DNA of 64,000 nucleotides from Lingula anatina (lineage: Eukaryota; Brachiopoda; Lingulata; Lingulida; Lingulidae). Each line of letters starts with the position of its first letter. Position 1 is the first letter of the stretch. Position numbers and translations under genes: made by a program. The notes below the pieces were generated by a model. It was not told where the DNA came from. It worked only from the letters and a program-made list of their open reading frames with translations, and searched no databases. The stretch spans positions 290,236 through 354,235 of the forward strand of contig NW_019775493.1 in the NCBI RefSeq assembly GCF_001039355.2. Reading direction: 5' to 3'. Below, piece after piece: positions 14,001 through 23,203 of this stretch.

Positions 14001-16859
14001 AAAAAGAGTCAACTCTGAAAAAAGATAACAAGTATATTTTACAATTAAATGAAATCATGTGATACAGATATGAAAAATTGTGAGCAGAGGTGTTATCCAT
14101 TGTGAGGGGAGGAAATTGCTTGACCTGCATAAGTAGATGTTAGATCATTTTCGATCTCAAAAGCAGATTCAGTCCATTTTAAGACTATTGCTGTAATGAT
14201 TAAGACCATGTTAGATCATTTGTTATCTAAAAATGCACTTTAAGACCAAATCAAGCACACTAGTGTCTGTAGTACCTGCATAATTCAAGGATAGTGCCAT
14301 TGGGCCATGCTGCAAAAACCATCAGAGCCACTGGGTGCTGTGTATCCACTTTCAGATCAACATTTGAATTTTGATGGAAATAAAAGACTCCCCCAGTTGA
14401 GCTGTTCAGGACAGGCTGGTACTTACACTGAAATATTAAGACAAAATGAGACATTAACCACCATTTGGAGACAACTGACTAACCAACCTGGCATATGGCT
14501 AGAAAAAATGCTTTTTACAAGAAGTTGTCAGGTTGAACTAGTGGATGTGTAAGTGGTTGTATAAGATTATTTTACTAACTTCTATAGATAGACCTCATCT
14601 TCAAGCTGGTCAATTTTAATATTGATAAGTGCTTTCTGGGGAATTGTCTTTGTGGGATAAAAATTTAAGGTAAATACTATGAAGATATTTGGTCCATCAA
14701 ATCTTTGACAACATAAATAATTTACTTTCATCACTGATATCTGAAAAGGTATAATGAATAAATCGCCTTCAAAAAAATTAAAAAAAAAAAACTTTATATC
14801 TCACCAACTGAAGTTTTTTTCACTGAGGCAAATGCTTCCATTTTACTTCCACAAAATTTTTCGCAAAGAAAAGAATGAAAACCTAAGACAAGACTAAGGG
14901 TGCTTTCCCAGAGATTTAGATCGATCTAAAGATTAAGATTTAGATCTACCTAACTCCCTGGGGGTTCACGCTAAATTGCAGTCAGCCGAGCGGGCACCAT
15001 AGTTAATTACCCCTTACAGCTTTTAGTAGGCGGGACAGACGCTTAAGCCGGCCAAGCTGACAGTAATCTAGTGAGACTCCCCACAGGGATAGATCGATCT
15101 AAAAATCTATGGAAATGGGGTGTAAATTATATTCTCTTTTGCTCCCTTTCAACCCATACTACCAGAAGTCAGATAATAGATCCCTCACAATAAACAAATC
15201 ATACTTCATAACAAACATCAGACTTGTATTCCAGCAAAAACTCCACAGAACTGTCTGGTTTTTCCACAGTGATATGCACATGAAGCAAAGCTTCATCCAT
15301 AGTGCAGTCTGCATGGTTAGTCTCATGGACAGGGGCTACTTGGTATGCTGAAAGAACAATAATAATAATAATTGTAATGATTTATTTCTGAAAGTCACTT
15401 TGCTATTTAAGTTTAACTTGCCCACTTGGTGTTGAATTCATAATACCTCACACTGAATGATAAAAAAATGAGGGCATGCTAAAAAATCATATGACTAATA
15501 TATCATGATATATATCATTATCTTTTTGGTATGGCATACTTTGTGGAGGGTTTTGTGTAACGAATGACAAAAGATTTATCTCTAACAGGTTTTTATAACA
15601 CTTTGGATGAAAAATTGGATTGGTTAACTTCTGCATCCTATGAAACATATAGTGGTCCTCCCTTCACATCATTTTTCTTCATTATAATTTTTCAAATAGT
15701 CATATCTAAATTAGTAATGATGTGAAAAACATCCGTATCACGTAATAACTTTCTTTGGTTTTATCTGGTAGGAATAAATTTGGGCAAAGTTCTATTACTA
15801 ATTTATTTATTTATTTTTTTTTTTTTGGGGGGGGGGTTACTGGTATTGAGAGAGAAAATACTGTGGAATGGTCTGTAGCATATTTTCAAATTGGCTATAT
15901 AAAGCACAGCTTTAATATCTATCTAGCGACTGACGAAGGCAATAATTGTAATAATCAGATTACAGTACCCAACTGTAAATGAATTTAAAATGATACCAGC
16001 AGTAATCGTGTATTGTTCACATAATACTGACGCTTACAATGGCATGTATCTTAGATTTAAAATCTAAGTAGGATTCAAGTTGATGCTTATCTTGCCTTTC
16101 TGGCCTTCACTCTCCCTGATAATAAACCTACTAATAAGCTTGACCTTGAGTGTACGGTATCTGTATTAAAACATTTGACATATCTCAACACTGTGATTTT
16201 TTTTTTTTTTTTTGGGGGGGGGGGAGGAGGGGGTAGTTTTTTTTCCTGAGTAGTTGTGTGTCAACTTTGGCCATGCTGCCACTGACACATATTTAATTTT
16301 TTAGAATCCACCCCACACCTTTTTTTTTTAACAAAGTTGAGGATACAATTCCTCAGTGATAACAGTTCTTAACAAGGATATAATATGCCTTCTATACATC
16401 TGCTTGTGTTAAAATGTAAGTAAAAACATATGGACAGACATAGTGATCTAAATTCAATATACAAGTAATTTGTAAGGATAACTAATAAGGTAATCGAACA
16501 CTTGACAAAATTGTGCTCGAAGTTGGTTTCAAAATGTCGTGTAATTTTGCAAACTAGAGTGCCCTAACAAGCTTCTTTTAGATTTTATATGTATTGTCTG
16601 TTCAAAGTGAAAGAGAAAACGGAAGAGAACCATAATAAAAGTGGCTTTGTCGATTCAAAACTCAGTTAAAACAAGACTTCCGCAGACGACCAAGCAATTT
16701 ATACTGTTTGGCATCTATCATATTTACTCATATTTAAAGAACAGTATAATGAATATAAACCCTCAGTCCATAAAAATACGCACCTTTAACTGGAATACAC
16801 ATTAAAAGTATTACAGCAAACATAGACCAAAAGAGCGTCAGCGCACCTGCACCCGCCAT
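5263..16859 (-). CDS. HGSNAT: Heparan-alpha-glucosaminide N-acetyltransferase (lysosomal, multi-pass)
   Basis: The enzyme moves acetyl groups from cytosolic acetyl-CoA across the lysosomal membrane to terminal glucosamine of heparan sulfate. Coding exons on the minus strand: 16859-16784, 15347-15205, 14427-14276, 14014-13896, 13617-13548, 13226-13172, 12928-12840, then either 12674-12567 or 11890-11783, then 10993-10845, 10178-10042, 9281-9204, 8223-8102, 7883-7754, 7117-7031, 6802-6728, 6427-6357, 6131-6019, 5438-5263. Every junction is GT-AG and in phase, giving 649 aa, close to the 635-663 aa of mammalian forms. Visible are a signal peptide ([19 protein letters not shown]), a luminal N-domain, a first membrane span in exon 5, the catalytic loop with His256, [10 protein letters not shown], the [12 protein letters not shown] glycosylation/loop motif, [18 protein letters not shown], and the C-terminal GKNSILVYV and YYLYVKK segments. 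The catalytic exon is present in two tandem versions. Confidence 0.97.
8035..8076. repeat. (GA)n microsatellite beside an HGSNAT splice donor
   Basis: About 21 GA units lie in the HGSNAT intron after exon 8223-8102. On the coding strand the donor gtaagt is followed almost at once by a long CT tract. Confidence 0.95.
8460..8546. repeat. Short tandem duplication, about 43 bp x 2
   Basis: Two near-identical copies of a unit beginning caactattatcattg and ending ctatttgatca stand next to each other in an HGSNAT intron. Confidence 0.85.
8826..8950 (-). repeat. Dispersed repeat, inverted copy (GTCTTCxGGGTCTT family)
   Basis: This HGSNAT intron segment resembles the reverse complement of two copies in WDR81 introns (47006-47127 and 52066-52195). 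Shared blocks include gtcttttgggtctta, ttttcaagttt and gatggatcaa. It is the most diverged of the three. Confidence 0.55.
11385..11660. repeat. MITE-like element, family C, copy 1
   Basis: The internal block (cacctcttctcttgtttcc, then ttttttctgtattctgct and aagaagaggcatgt) is shared with the element at 22427-22655. The block gaccccattccca near 11568 resembles the ends of family B elements. There is no coding capacity. It lies in the HGSNAT intron after copy A. Confidence 0.6.
11783..11890 (-). other. HGSNAT: HGSNAT alternative catalytic exon, copy A (3' copy, neutral)
   Basis: This 108-nt exon has acceptor atgtttcag and donor gtatgt, with the same phase as copy B. It encodes [17 protein letters not shown] followed by [18 protein letters not shown]. 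It differs from B at 6 of 35 residues (L/I, L/I, V/I, H/K, N/R, A/R), while 14 codons differ only silently, which suggests long-standing purifying selection on both copies. The active-site His is kept. Its first base is A, so joining it after copy B (which ends TG) yields TGA. Confidence 0.95.
11972..12200. repeat. MITE-like element with terminal inverted repeats, between the two alternative HGSNAT exons
   Basis: The left end gacctgtttcacaaaaat is matched by the right end attttttgtgaaacaggttc in inverted orientation, about 230 bp apart. No open frame fits. It sits in the 676-bp intron separating catalytic exon copies A and B. Confidence 0.8.
12567..12674 (-). other. HGSNAT: HGSNAT alternative catalytic exon, copy B (5' copy, basic)
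   Basis: This 108-nt exon has acceptor tatttcag and donor gtgagt. It takes one base to complete a Gly codon and leaves TG for a Trp codon. It encodes [17 protein letters not shown] followed by [18 protein letters not shown]. The His in RHSRWNG aligns with the acetyl-accepting His269 of human HGSNAT. Residues around it are Lys, Arg and Arg; the Lys also matches the human sequence. Confidence 0.95.
14896..15121. repeat. MITE-like element, family B, copy 1
   Basis: The ends are imperfect inverted repeats: gctttcccagagatttagat on the left and aaaatctatggaaatggggt on the right, each with an inner agatcgatct. The middle (gtcagccgagcgggcacc, gtaggcgggacagac, gacagtaatctagtgagact) recurs at 25257-25475. 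It lies in HGSNAT intron 2. Confidence 0.8.
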
Positions 16860-16872
16860 TTTGGCTTCCACA

Positions 16873-16880
16873 TCATGTGA
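16873..16880. promoter_or_regulatory. M-box (TCATGTGA), candidate MiT/TFE site of HGSNAT
   Basis: TCATGTGA lies 14 bp upstream of the HGSNAT ATG. In vertebrates MiT/TFE factors (MITF, TFEB, TFE3) bind this core and the related CLEAR element to drive lysosomal genes. Position and target class fit, but an 8-bp match alone is weak. Confidence 0.4.
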
Positions 16881-17043
16881 TTATTTTTTCCCATGAAGCT
16901 TTGCGCGTACTAAGGACAAGCGATAATTTTCTCTTAAAAGACGTTCTAAATGCCATTTATGCTGAGATAATAAGCTCCTTTGTGATGTGACTTAACACCT
17001 GTTTGAAATATCCTATTTAATTATTTCCATTTCAGTTCAATTT

Positions 17044-17205
17044 AGGGGGCCGTAGCAATAGTCCGAAGGTTCATTGGTCCGATAGTTCACTACAGAACCT
17101 TCCAATGAACCCTTGCTTAAAAAACCGATGAAAATGTTAGCGTTTTTCGGACCAATGAACCTTCGGACCAATGAACCTTCGGACTATCGAGACGCCCCCC
17201 AATTT
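17044..17205. repeat. Hairpin element with GGTTCATTGGTCCGAA motifs
   Basis: The left arm (ggggccgtagcaatagtccg then aaggttcattggtccga) and the right arm (tcggaccaatgaacctt, twice, then cggactatcgagacgcccc) are inverted copies and would fold into a long hairpin. The 17-bp word occurs four times in either orientation. There is no coding capacity. Confidence 0.85.
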
Positions 17206-17395
17206 AGACCGACATTTATTATAAGCCGAATTTTATTCGAATTCATCAACCCTAAAAAAGTTTTAAAAAAGATCGAGAGAGAGAGAGCGTTATATAGGGC
17301 CTACACGGATATATAGGTCTATTTTACTTTTATATTTTATTAAAAGTAAACGAGCCGTAGAATAGTTTGTCAAAGTGGAAGTTTACTTACATATC

Positions 17396-17715
17396 AGTCT
17401 AGCAGTGGCTGATTTAGGGGGAGTGGTCTGTCAGGGGGTCCTGAACCTCTCCCCCCCCCCCTTCGTTTTCTGAAAAAATCACACCAATGGTCCCCTCTTG
17501 AAATTAGAATTTTGACTAGCTGAATTATAGTTCTAAACCGTAAAAATGGCACCGTTCGCCCTCTAAAATACCAAAAATTTCGGGACCTTTCAGCGGGCCC
17601 CGAACTCCACGCCAAGGGGGGAGGGGGGGGGGGGGGGGCCCGGGGGGGGGGGGTTAAGGGTCGGCTTCGCATCCGCGGACCCCCCCTTCAAATAATCCTG
17701 GATCCGCCCCTAAGT
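17396..17715. repeat. MITE-like element with G-rich arms
   Basis: The left end cagtggctgatttaggggg and the right end cctggatccgcccctaag are diverged inverted repeats. The interior has long C and G runs, which produce a spurious proline-rich frame on the minus strand. The ends resemble the GTGGCGGATCCAGG-type termini that recur in marine invertebrate genomes. Confidence 0.65.
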
Positions 17716-18846
17716 CTTGCAACTTAAATCAATGAAGAAATTATTACTAGTCTCAGCAAATGTCTAGAATGCTTAATTTAGATAACACAACAATTAGGCC
17801 TAGCTTTCGCAGCGTCGCCCGGGCCTTAAAAATTGAAAAAATCACCTGACTACTTACCCAATTAATATGCTAGCTGTGGGTCCTAATTAAAATTTTTAGT
17901 TGTTAGGCCCTATATTTTTTTGTAATATTTTTACAATTTTATTTGAATGAAATAAAATCTTCAATTCAGTAACATCCATGACTAGCTAGACGATATGGTG
18001 ACAGGGCACCATTCTCTTAGAAAGTAATTTGGAAGACATTCGTTACCAGGCATAGTGAAAAAATATCCCTGAAGTTAAGAACAAAATGTAATGATTAGTA
18101 AAATAAAAAACGTGCATCTCGAGATACATACAACCTATCTTTTAGACGCAGTCTAATTTTTGCTAGCATTAAAAACGTGCAAATATTATCCAAAAGGGTT
18201 ATTATTTTCACACCGTTCGTTTCTCAAGCCTTCGTTACTGAATAGGCCTATATAAAAACTGTGCATGCTATCATGGGAATCGGAAAATGTTTGCATGTTG
18301 TACACAAACAAGCTATACCGGCAGGCCTAAAGACCTAGTAAAGTTCATTCGATTTGCACCTTTAAATTATTCGTGATAAATATGAAGTCCCGTAAAAAAC
18401 AATGGCATTTCAGAAACAGAATACATAAGGAATACAAATTTTGCTTCTTTATTTTTTGAAATGTACAAGCCAAAATAACAGATAAACAAACATTAAGTTG
18501 CTGTTCATATACATAAAATGGACTGAAAAAATCCCGCCAAAGAGAAGAGGAGACGAAGAGGATTCTATAGCACAATCACAGGTGGCAAACGAGCTGGTAC
18601 ACCGATTCCTTTGACTAATTTTAAAAGACTCAAATTTGCACAATCTTTTCCACCATATACAATGAAAAGTGTATAATTTGTCATATCTATAGCTAGATAT
18701 CTATTATGATGTTTATGTGAGCTAGAAATCCATTACAAACTTGCCATTTTTTGCTCACAACTTGATTGTGTTTGCCTCCTCCACCCATTAAACATAAAAA
18801 AATAATAAAACTTTACAATGGAAAAACTGACTCCCTCTATTCGACG

Positions 18847-20076
18847 CTATCTCTTTTGTGATTTTTTTGCACCTGTCTGTTTGTCAAATTCCTTCACAGC
18901 AGAAATAGCTTTCAACACCGATGTAAACTGATTATTCCTTTTTTGTCTTGCAAAAGCTTTCGTTTTAACAGTAATCGACATCAGTTCTGAGAGGTTTTCT
19001 TTACTGGTATGTTTGCTTTTGTAAGAATTCCAGCGGGATAACAGTTTCGTAAATTCTTTATCTTTACTTTTTACGTCCGACAACTGCGGCAGGCTGTGTC
19101 GCTTACGTTCAGTTTGGTTGTCTTTTTTCTCCGTTGAATTTTGGGATTGCTCTTGGTTCTCATCTTCTTCAGGAATATCCGGAACATGACCAAGCTGTGC
19201 CGGGGCGTGGAGAAAAGCGGCCCCTTTTGATTTCATGTGTGCTATGGAGGGTAGTTTCATCTTCTTGAGGGTTATTATAGCTTTCTTTAATCCTTCGCTT
19301 TTTCCATAAAGTGATATAGTCGATGAATATGGCATAGGTCGCGCCTTGCTCATGTAATTACCTTCAAACAACACATTCCCCTTTTTCTGTTTAGCATTAA
19401 ATTCGTTTTGAGATTCCACAAACTTTCCAATTTTGGACTGTAAGGTTTGTTTTTCTGTTCTTTTTGGTAGTTTTGGAAGAGCTGGCAAGACAAAAGTTTC
19501 TTCTTGAATTCGAGGAAGATTGGGCTCAAAGTCACAATTTTGCGTTATGAACAAGGTCGATGCACTTTCACTTGAATCTTGGCTGCTTAATACTTCAAGA
19601 GTTCCTTGTTGTTCTTCGAGACATTCGCTCCCCGACAACGTGTCCGGCAAGCAATTTAGTGACGTGCAACGATCTGGCAAGTAAGAGCCAGACTCTTGCT
19701 GTGCTTTCGTGTACGTTATATCCGACATACTGTAACTTTTCTTACCGCTTCTTCGAACAGTTGTGGGTATTTCTTCATTTTCTAAAACGTTGGCTACAAA
19801 ATCTGCGATTTCGTCCAGTGTGTGATCCTCTAAAATTTCCTCCTGCCTGTCTTCTATTTTCACTTTCTTCGACTCGACTTTTTTAGAATCGATGTTAATA
19901 TCTCGCAGACGACTCTTTTCTTCTACTTTTATGGCAAACTGATCTAACATCCCTTTGCTCTCACATGTTTTGTGTGCAAGTAAATAACTTCTATTTTTCT
20001 CTGCCGTGCGAGAAAATTTCAGATCATAATACAATGTGCTTTCTTCTGTCTGTTCGTCAAGGTTATTAATCGGCAT
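18847..20076 (-). CDS. Uncharacterised single-exon protein, 409 aa
   Basis: One uninterrupted frame runs from ATG at 20076 (MPINNLDEQTEESTLYYDLK) to TAG at 18847. The protein is hydrophilic, without signal peptide or membrane span. It has an acidic, possibly helical stretch near residues 80-105 (TLDEIADFVANVLENEE), a basic proline-containing middle (PALPKLPKRTEKQ), an acidic patch (PDIPEEDENQEQ) and a Lys/Arg-rich C-terminal third ending GAKKSQKR. I recognise no domain. Its length and lack of stops in AT-rich DNA argue that it is real. It could be a lone gene or the long exon of a gene with non-coding leader exons. Confidence 0.75.
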   Translation of the reverse strand: MPINNLDEQTEESTLYYDLKFSRTAEKNRSYLLAHKTCESKGMLDQFAIKVEEKSRLRDINIDSKKVESKKVKIEDRQEEILEDHTLDEIADFVANVLENEEIPTTVRRSGKKSYSMSDITYTKAQQESGSYLPDRCTSLNCLPDTLSGSECLEEQQGTLEVLSSQDSSESASTLFITQNCDFEPNLPRIQEETFVLPALPKLPKRTEKQTLQSKIGKFVESQNEFNAKQKKGNVLFEGNYMSKARPMPYSSTISLYGKSEGLKKAIITLKKMKLPSIAHMKSKGAAFLHAPAQLGHVPDIPEEDENQEQSQNSTEKKDNQTERKRHSLPQLSDVKSKDKEFTKLLSRWNSYKSKHTSKENLSELMSITVKTKAFARQKRNNQFTSVLKAISAVKEFDKQTGAKKSQKR

Positions 20077-21801
20077 CTTGTCGTTTAAGTAGAACGGAGA
20101 AAAAGTCCCTTTATCCTTGCAAACTTTAAACAGGCTCTATGCTTTTTCCGAAAACGTTAATCGTAATTATGCATCTTTATGTCCAAGACAAGAATAACAG
20201 CGAATGTCACAGAGCATCTTTCGAATACATATATTGTAGAAGCAGGGACTTGTCTCTTGAGCTTCATTTCGTTTAATACCAGTAAGTATTTCTCATCAAA
20301 AGCGGTAGCCAAGGAAGCGCTCTGGCGACATTGTAAAGGTGCACCAAACCCACGGAGCAGTGCAAATATCACAACAAATGAAAGCGCGCATGATTGTTGT
20401 TCTTGTCATACGAAATGACCCGGAGTATATTTAGCTAAGCAAGGTGTCCAAATGTTTTCACACACATTGCATGCGATCTGCTAACATTTAGTTTCTAATG
20501 GGTTGGTATATGATAACAAATATCAATATTTAAAGATACATATTAAGCGAGTAGACATGTCAAATTAATAATATACCCGACCAAATAGTCTGAAATATTT
20601 TAACTAAAAATTGGGTTTCGTTGCATTATTTTCTTTCGTGCCATTTTTGCGATGCAATACGAACTGTAGTGACGGATAAGGCCAATATTATGAGCAGAAA
20701 TTTAAAGGTGCATTTTTAAGTTTTAAATCCTTTTTCAGCTGACTGAGTAATAAACTAGGGTTATTTTTATTTCTTTATTATTTTTTTTAGCAGGTGAATT
20801 TTGAGGTGCGTAAGAAACTGGTACTAGTAGTTTGTTTGCGCCACAGGGAATTTACACACCTGTATTTTCGCTTGTTATGCACCTTTAACACGCTGGAACG
20901 CTTCATTGCTATTACAGAATCTCATCACCAAAGCTAGTCTCCATCTCGTGCTATATTTTAGAAGATAAGGGCAGCATAACTTACAGCTGGACTTGGGCAT
21001 TGCCTTCAATAAATAAAGGTTTAACTTTTTTTCAGTTTTCAAAAACATTTCCGTACAAATTTCCGATACCCAGAACTGTATGAGAACATTCATGCAACAG
21101 AATCACCTATAAAAAATTTCAATAAAATTTGGCTTCATGTTTGTAGAAAGGTCAAGTATGTGTACCTCACGGATCTGATTTTTTTTTTGTCAGGACTTCT
21201 CCACTTCATTAATTTCTACACTGAAAGATGAATACAGCATCTAAGTGGTCCTGTATGCACAAATACTTATGCTGATATATATATTCAGTCCCCTGCTGTA
21301 TACAAATATAATAAAATCTGCTCAAAACAGTTCATTCTAATCCTCCAATCCACCATGAAAACACACTGCTCTGCCTTAGTGCCCAGTATATTTTTATCTT
21401 TTTTTCCCCTATTATAATTTCTATTGCCATAGGGCTATGCTGTACTGTTGGCAGTGTGCAAATAATTACTTTATCATTAGAGAATGAGTAAAAACGTGAG
21501 CTTTATAACAATCGACATGTCTTTTTATTTGATACACAATAAATTACTGTCCCAGTGTGTTGTCAGAGATTAAAATTCAAATGCACAAATAACAATCTAA
21601 ACACATGAGTCCTTCAGTAACACATCTATGTAGAGTGTGTGATTCTATTCAGTGGTCTTGACAAGAACAAACCATCAATGTGATCCTGCATATCAACTAG
21701 CAATGTTTTTCATTACAAAATCTAGTCACAGAAAATGAAGCTTCAAAACAACAGACGTATTGTCAAGACTTTACATGGTTTAAAATTTCAGTAGTCCCCT
21801 C
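20077..21801. other. Intergenic region and 3' UTR of the small mitochondrial gene
   Basis: It holds the presumed promoter of the single-exon gene and, on the right, the 3' UTR of the minus-strand gene ending at 21802, with an AATAAA on the minus strand at 21524-21529. I see no coding exon, RNA gene or clear repeat here. Confidence 0.5.
21524..21529 (-). terminator. Poly(A) signal of the 86-aa protein gene
   Basis: AATAAA on the minus strand lies about 270 bases after the stop codon. Confidence 0.5.
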
Positions 21802-23117
21802 TCAGTTATAATATGGTTCGCTTGGATTGTCAACATCTTCTCTTCTTACAACTGGAAAAAAAAACAAACATAATTATGAATACACTGCCAATGTTATTCA
21901 AACACAAATGATCAACTAGACAGCAAAGCTTGCAAACATACAGACACCAAAGAAGGAAATAAAAAAGAAACATTGCAACAATACTTACCCCCCCCCCAAA
22001 AAAAAAATTATGTATAAAAATAATCCAATCATATTGATTTTGTTTGCCTTTTACTAAACAAGGCAACTCAGCAAATTTGTATTAAAAAAAAAAAAACATT
22101 GCCAAATCACAATGACACAAGTAAAAATAATCATATCATACTAATTTTCAAAAGATCCCTTTTTCACCACACAAAGTCACTCAGTACACACGAAGTAAAA
22201 CAAATTTATGGTTTGGCAGTAACAGGGTTAACAACAGATGTCTTAGACAGCAATGACAATGACAGAAATTGAGATTAAAATACAAACAGACTCATACAGT
22301 ATCATAAAACAGGCCTAAACAAATGATTTTTTAATATTTTTAAACCCACCAGTCTATCATTTTAAGACTGTAAGTCAATATACTTGAAGTTAATATCCAA
22401 GAGGACCGTTCAAAAAGTTCTTGGATCCCATTCTGGTCTACATGGATCGACCCAAGTCTTGACAAGTGCAATAAGCTTAACTGAATGACACACCTCCTCT
22501 TGTTTCCAACAAACTTGTAAAATTACCTGCTTTTCTGAATTCTACTTATGCTACGAGGAAGTGTGTCTTTCAGTTAAGCTCACTGCAGTCAGTCTCAGAG
22601 TCCCTTCAGAGTTTGGTCTATCCATGTGGATTATGTCAATGGGAATGGGGCCTTGGTTTCAGCCAGAAAAAAAAAACAAACTTGTTGGTTTTACTGATAT
22701 ATTTTACCATTCATTCAGACTTGATATTCAAGTTTCATCAATTGCACTCAATAATGTATCTAAGTGACATTTTACCTGTATATGTCCTTACGTATTTAAA
22801 ATTCTTCAATTTATAGTTAGCTTCATCTTCAAACATATCTTTCTTCCAAAAGTAGTATGCAATACAACCTAGAAAAAAAATGAGAACAAATCACGCTTTG
22901 AATAAACCAACTAAAATCATTATGATGAATGACTTCTGCTGAGATTTAACCTGTTTAATTGTGGAGTGTGGCGCGTGTGGAGCCAGGAAGATCATAAGAG
23001 GATTAGGCAGCCTCGCTCTCAAGTGGGTCGGCCATATTTGATCCACAGATCAGTAAGTGCGCGGATCAACTTGTTCTGAATGCACTCACAGTAGTTGTGA
23101 AATAATGCACCTCCTAT

Positions 23118-23203
<86 letters not shown>

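Larger units (their letters stand above)
16860..18846. other. Region between HGSNAT start and the single-exon gene
   Basis: This region holds the HGSNAT promoter, two inverted-repeat elements (17044-17205 and 17396-17715) and the 3' UTR of the minus-strand gene at 18847-20076. A minus-strand AATAAA matches TTTATT near 18448. No further coding exon was recognised. Confidence 0.6.

Noticed and set aside
17394-17672. Proline-rich minus-strand frame
   Set aside because: It arises from C/G runs in an inverted-repeat element.
22784-22790. Donor tac|gtaagg for exon 3 of the 86-aa protein gene
   Set aside because: It would be phase 0 and the next exon would then read TTG TAA. The donor 14 bases further on keeps a sensible C-terminus.
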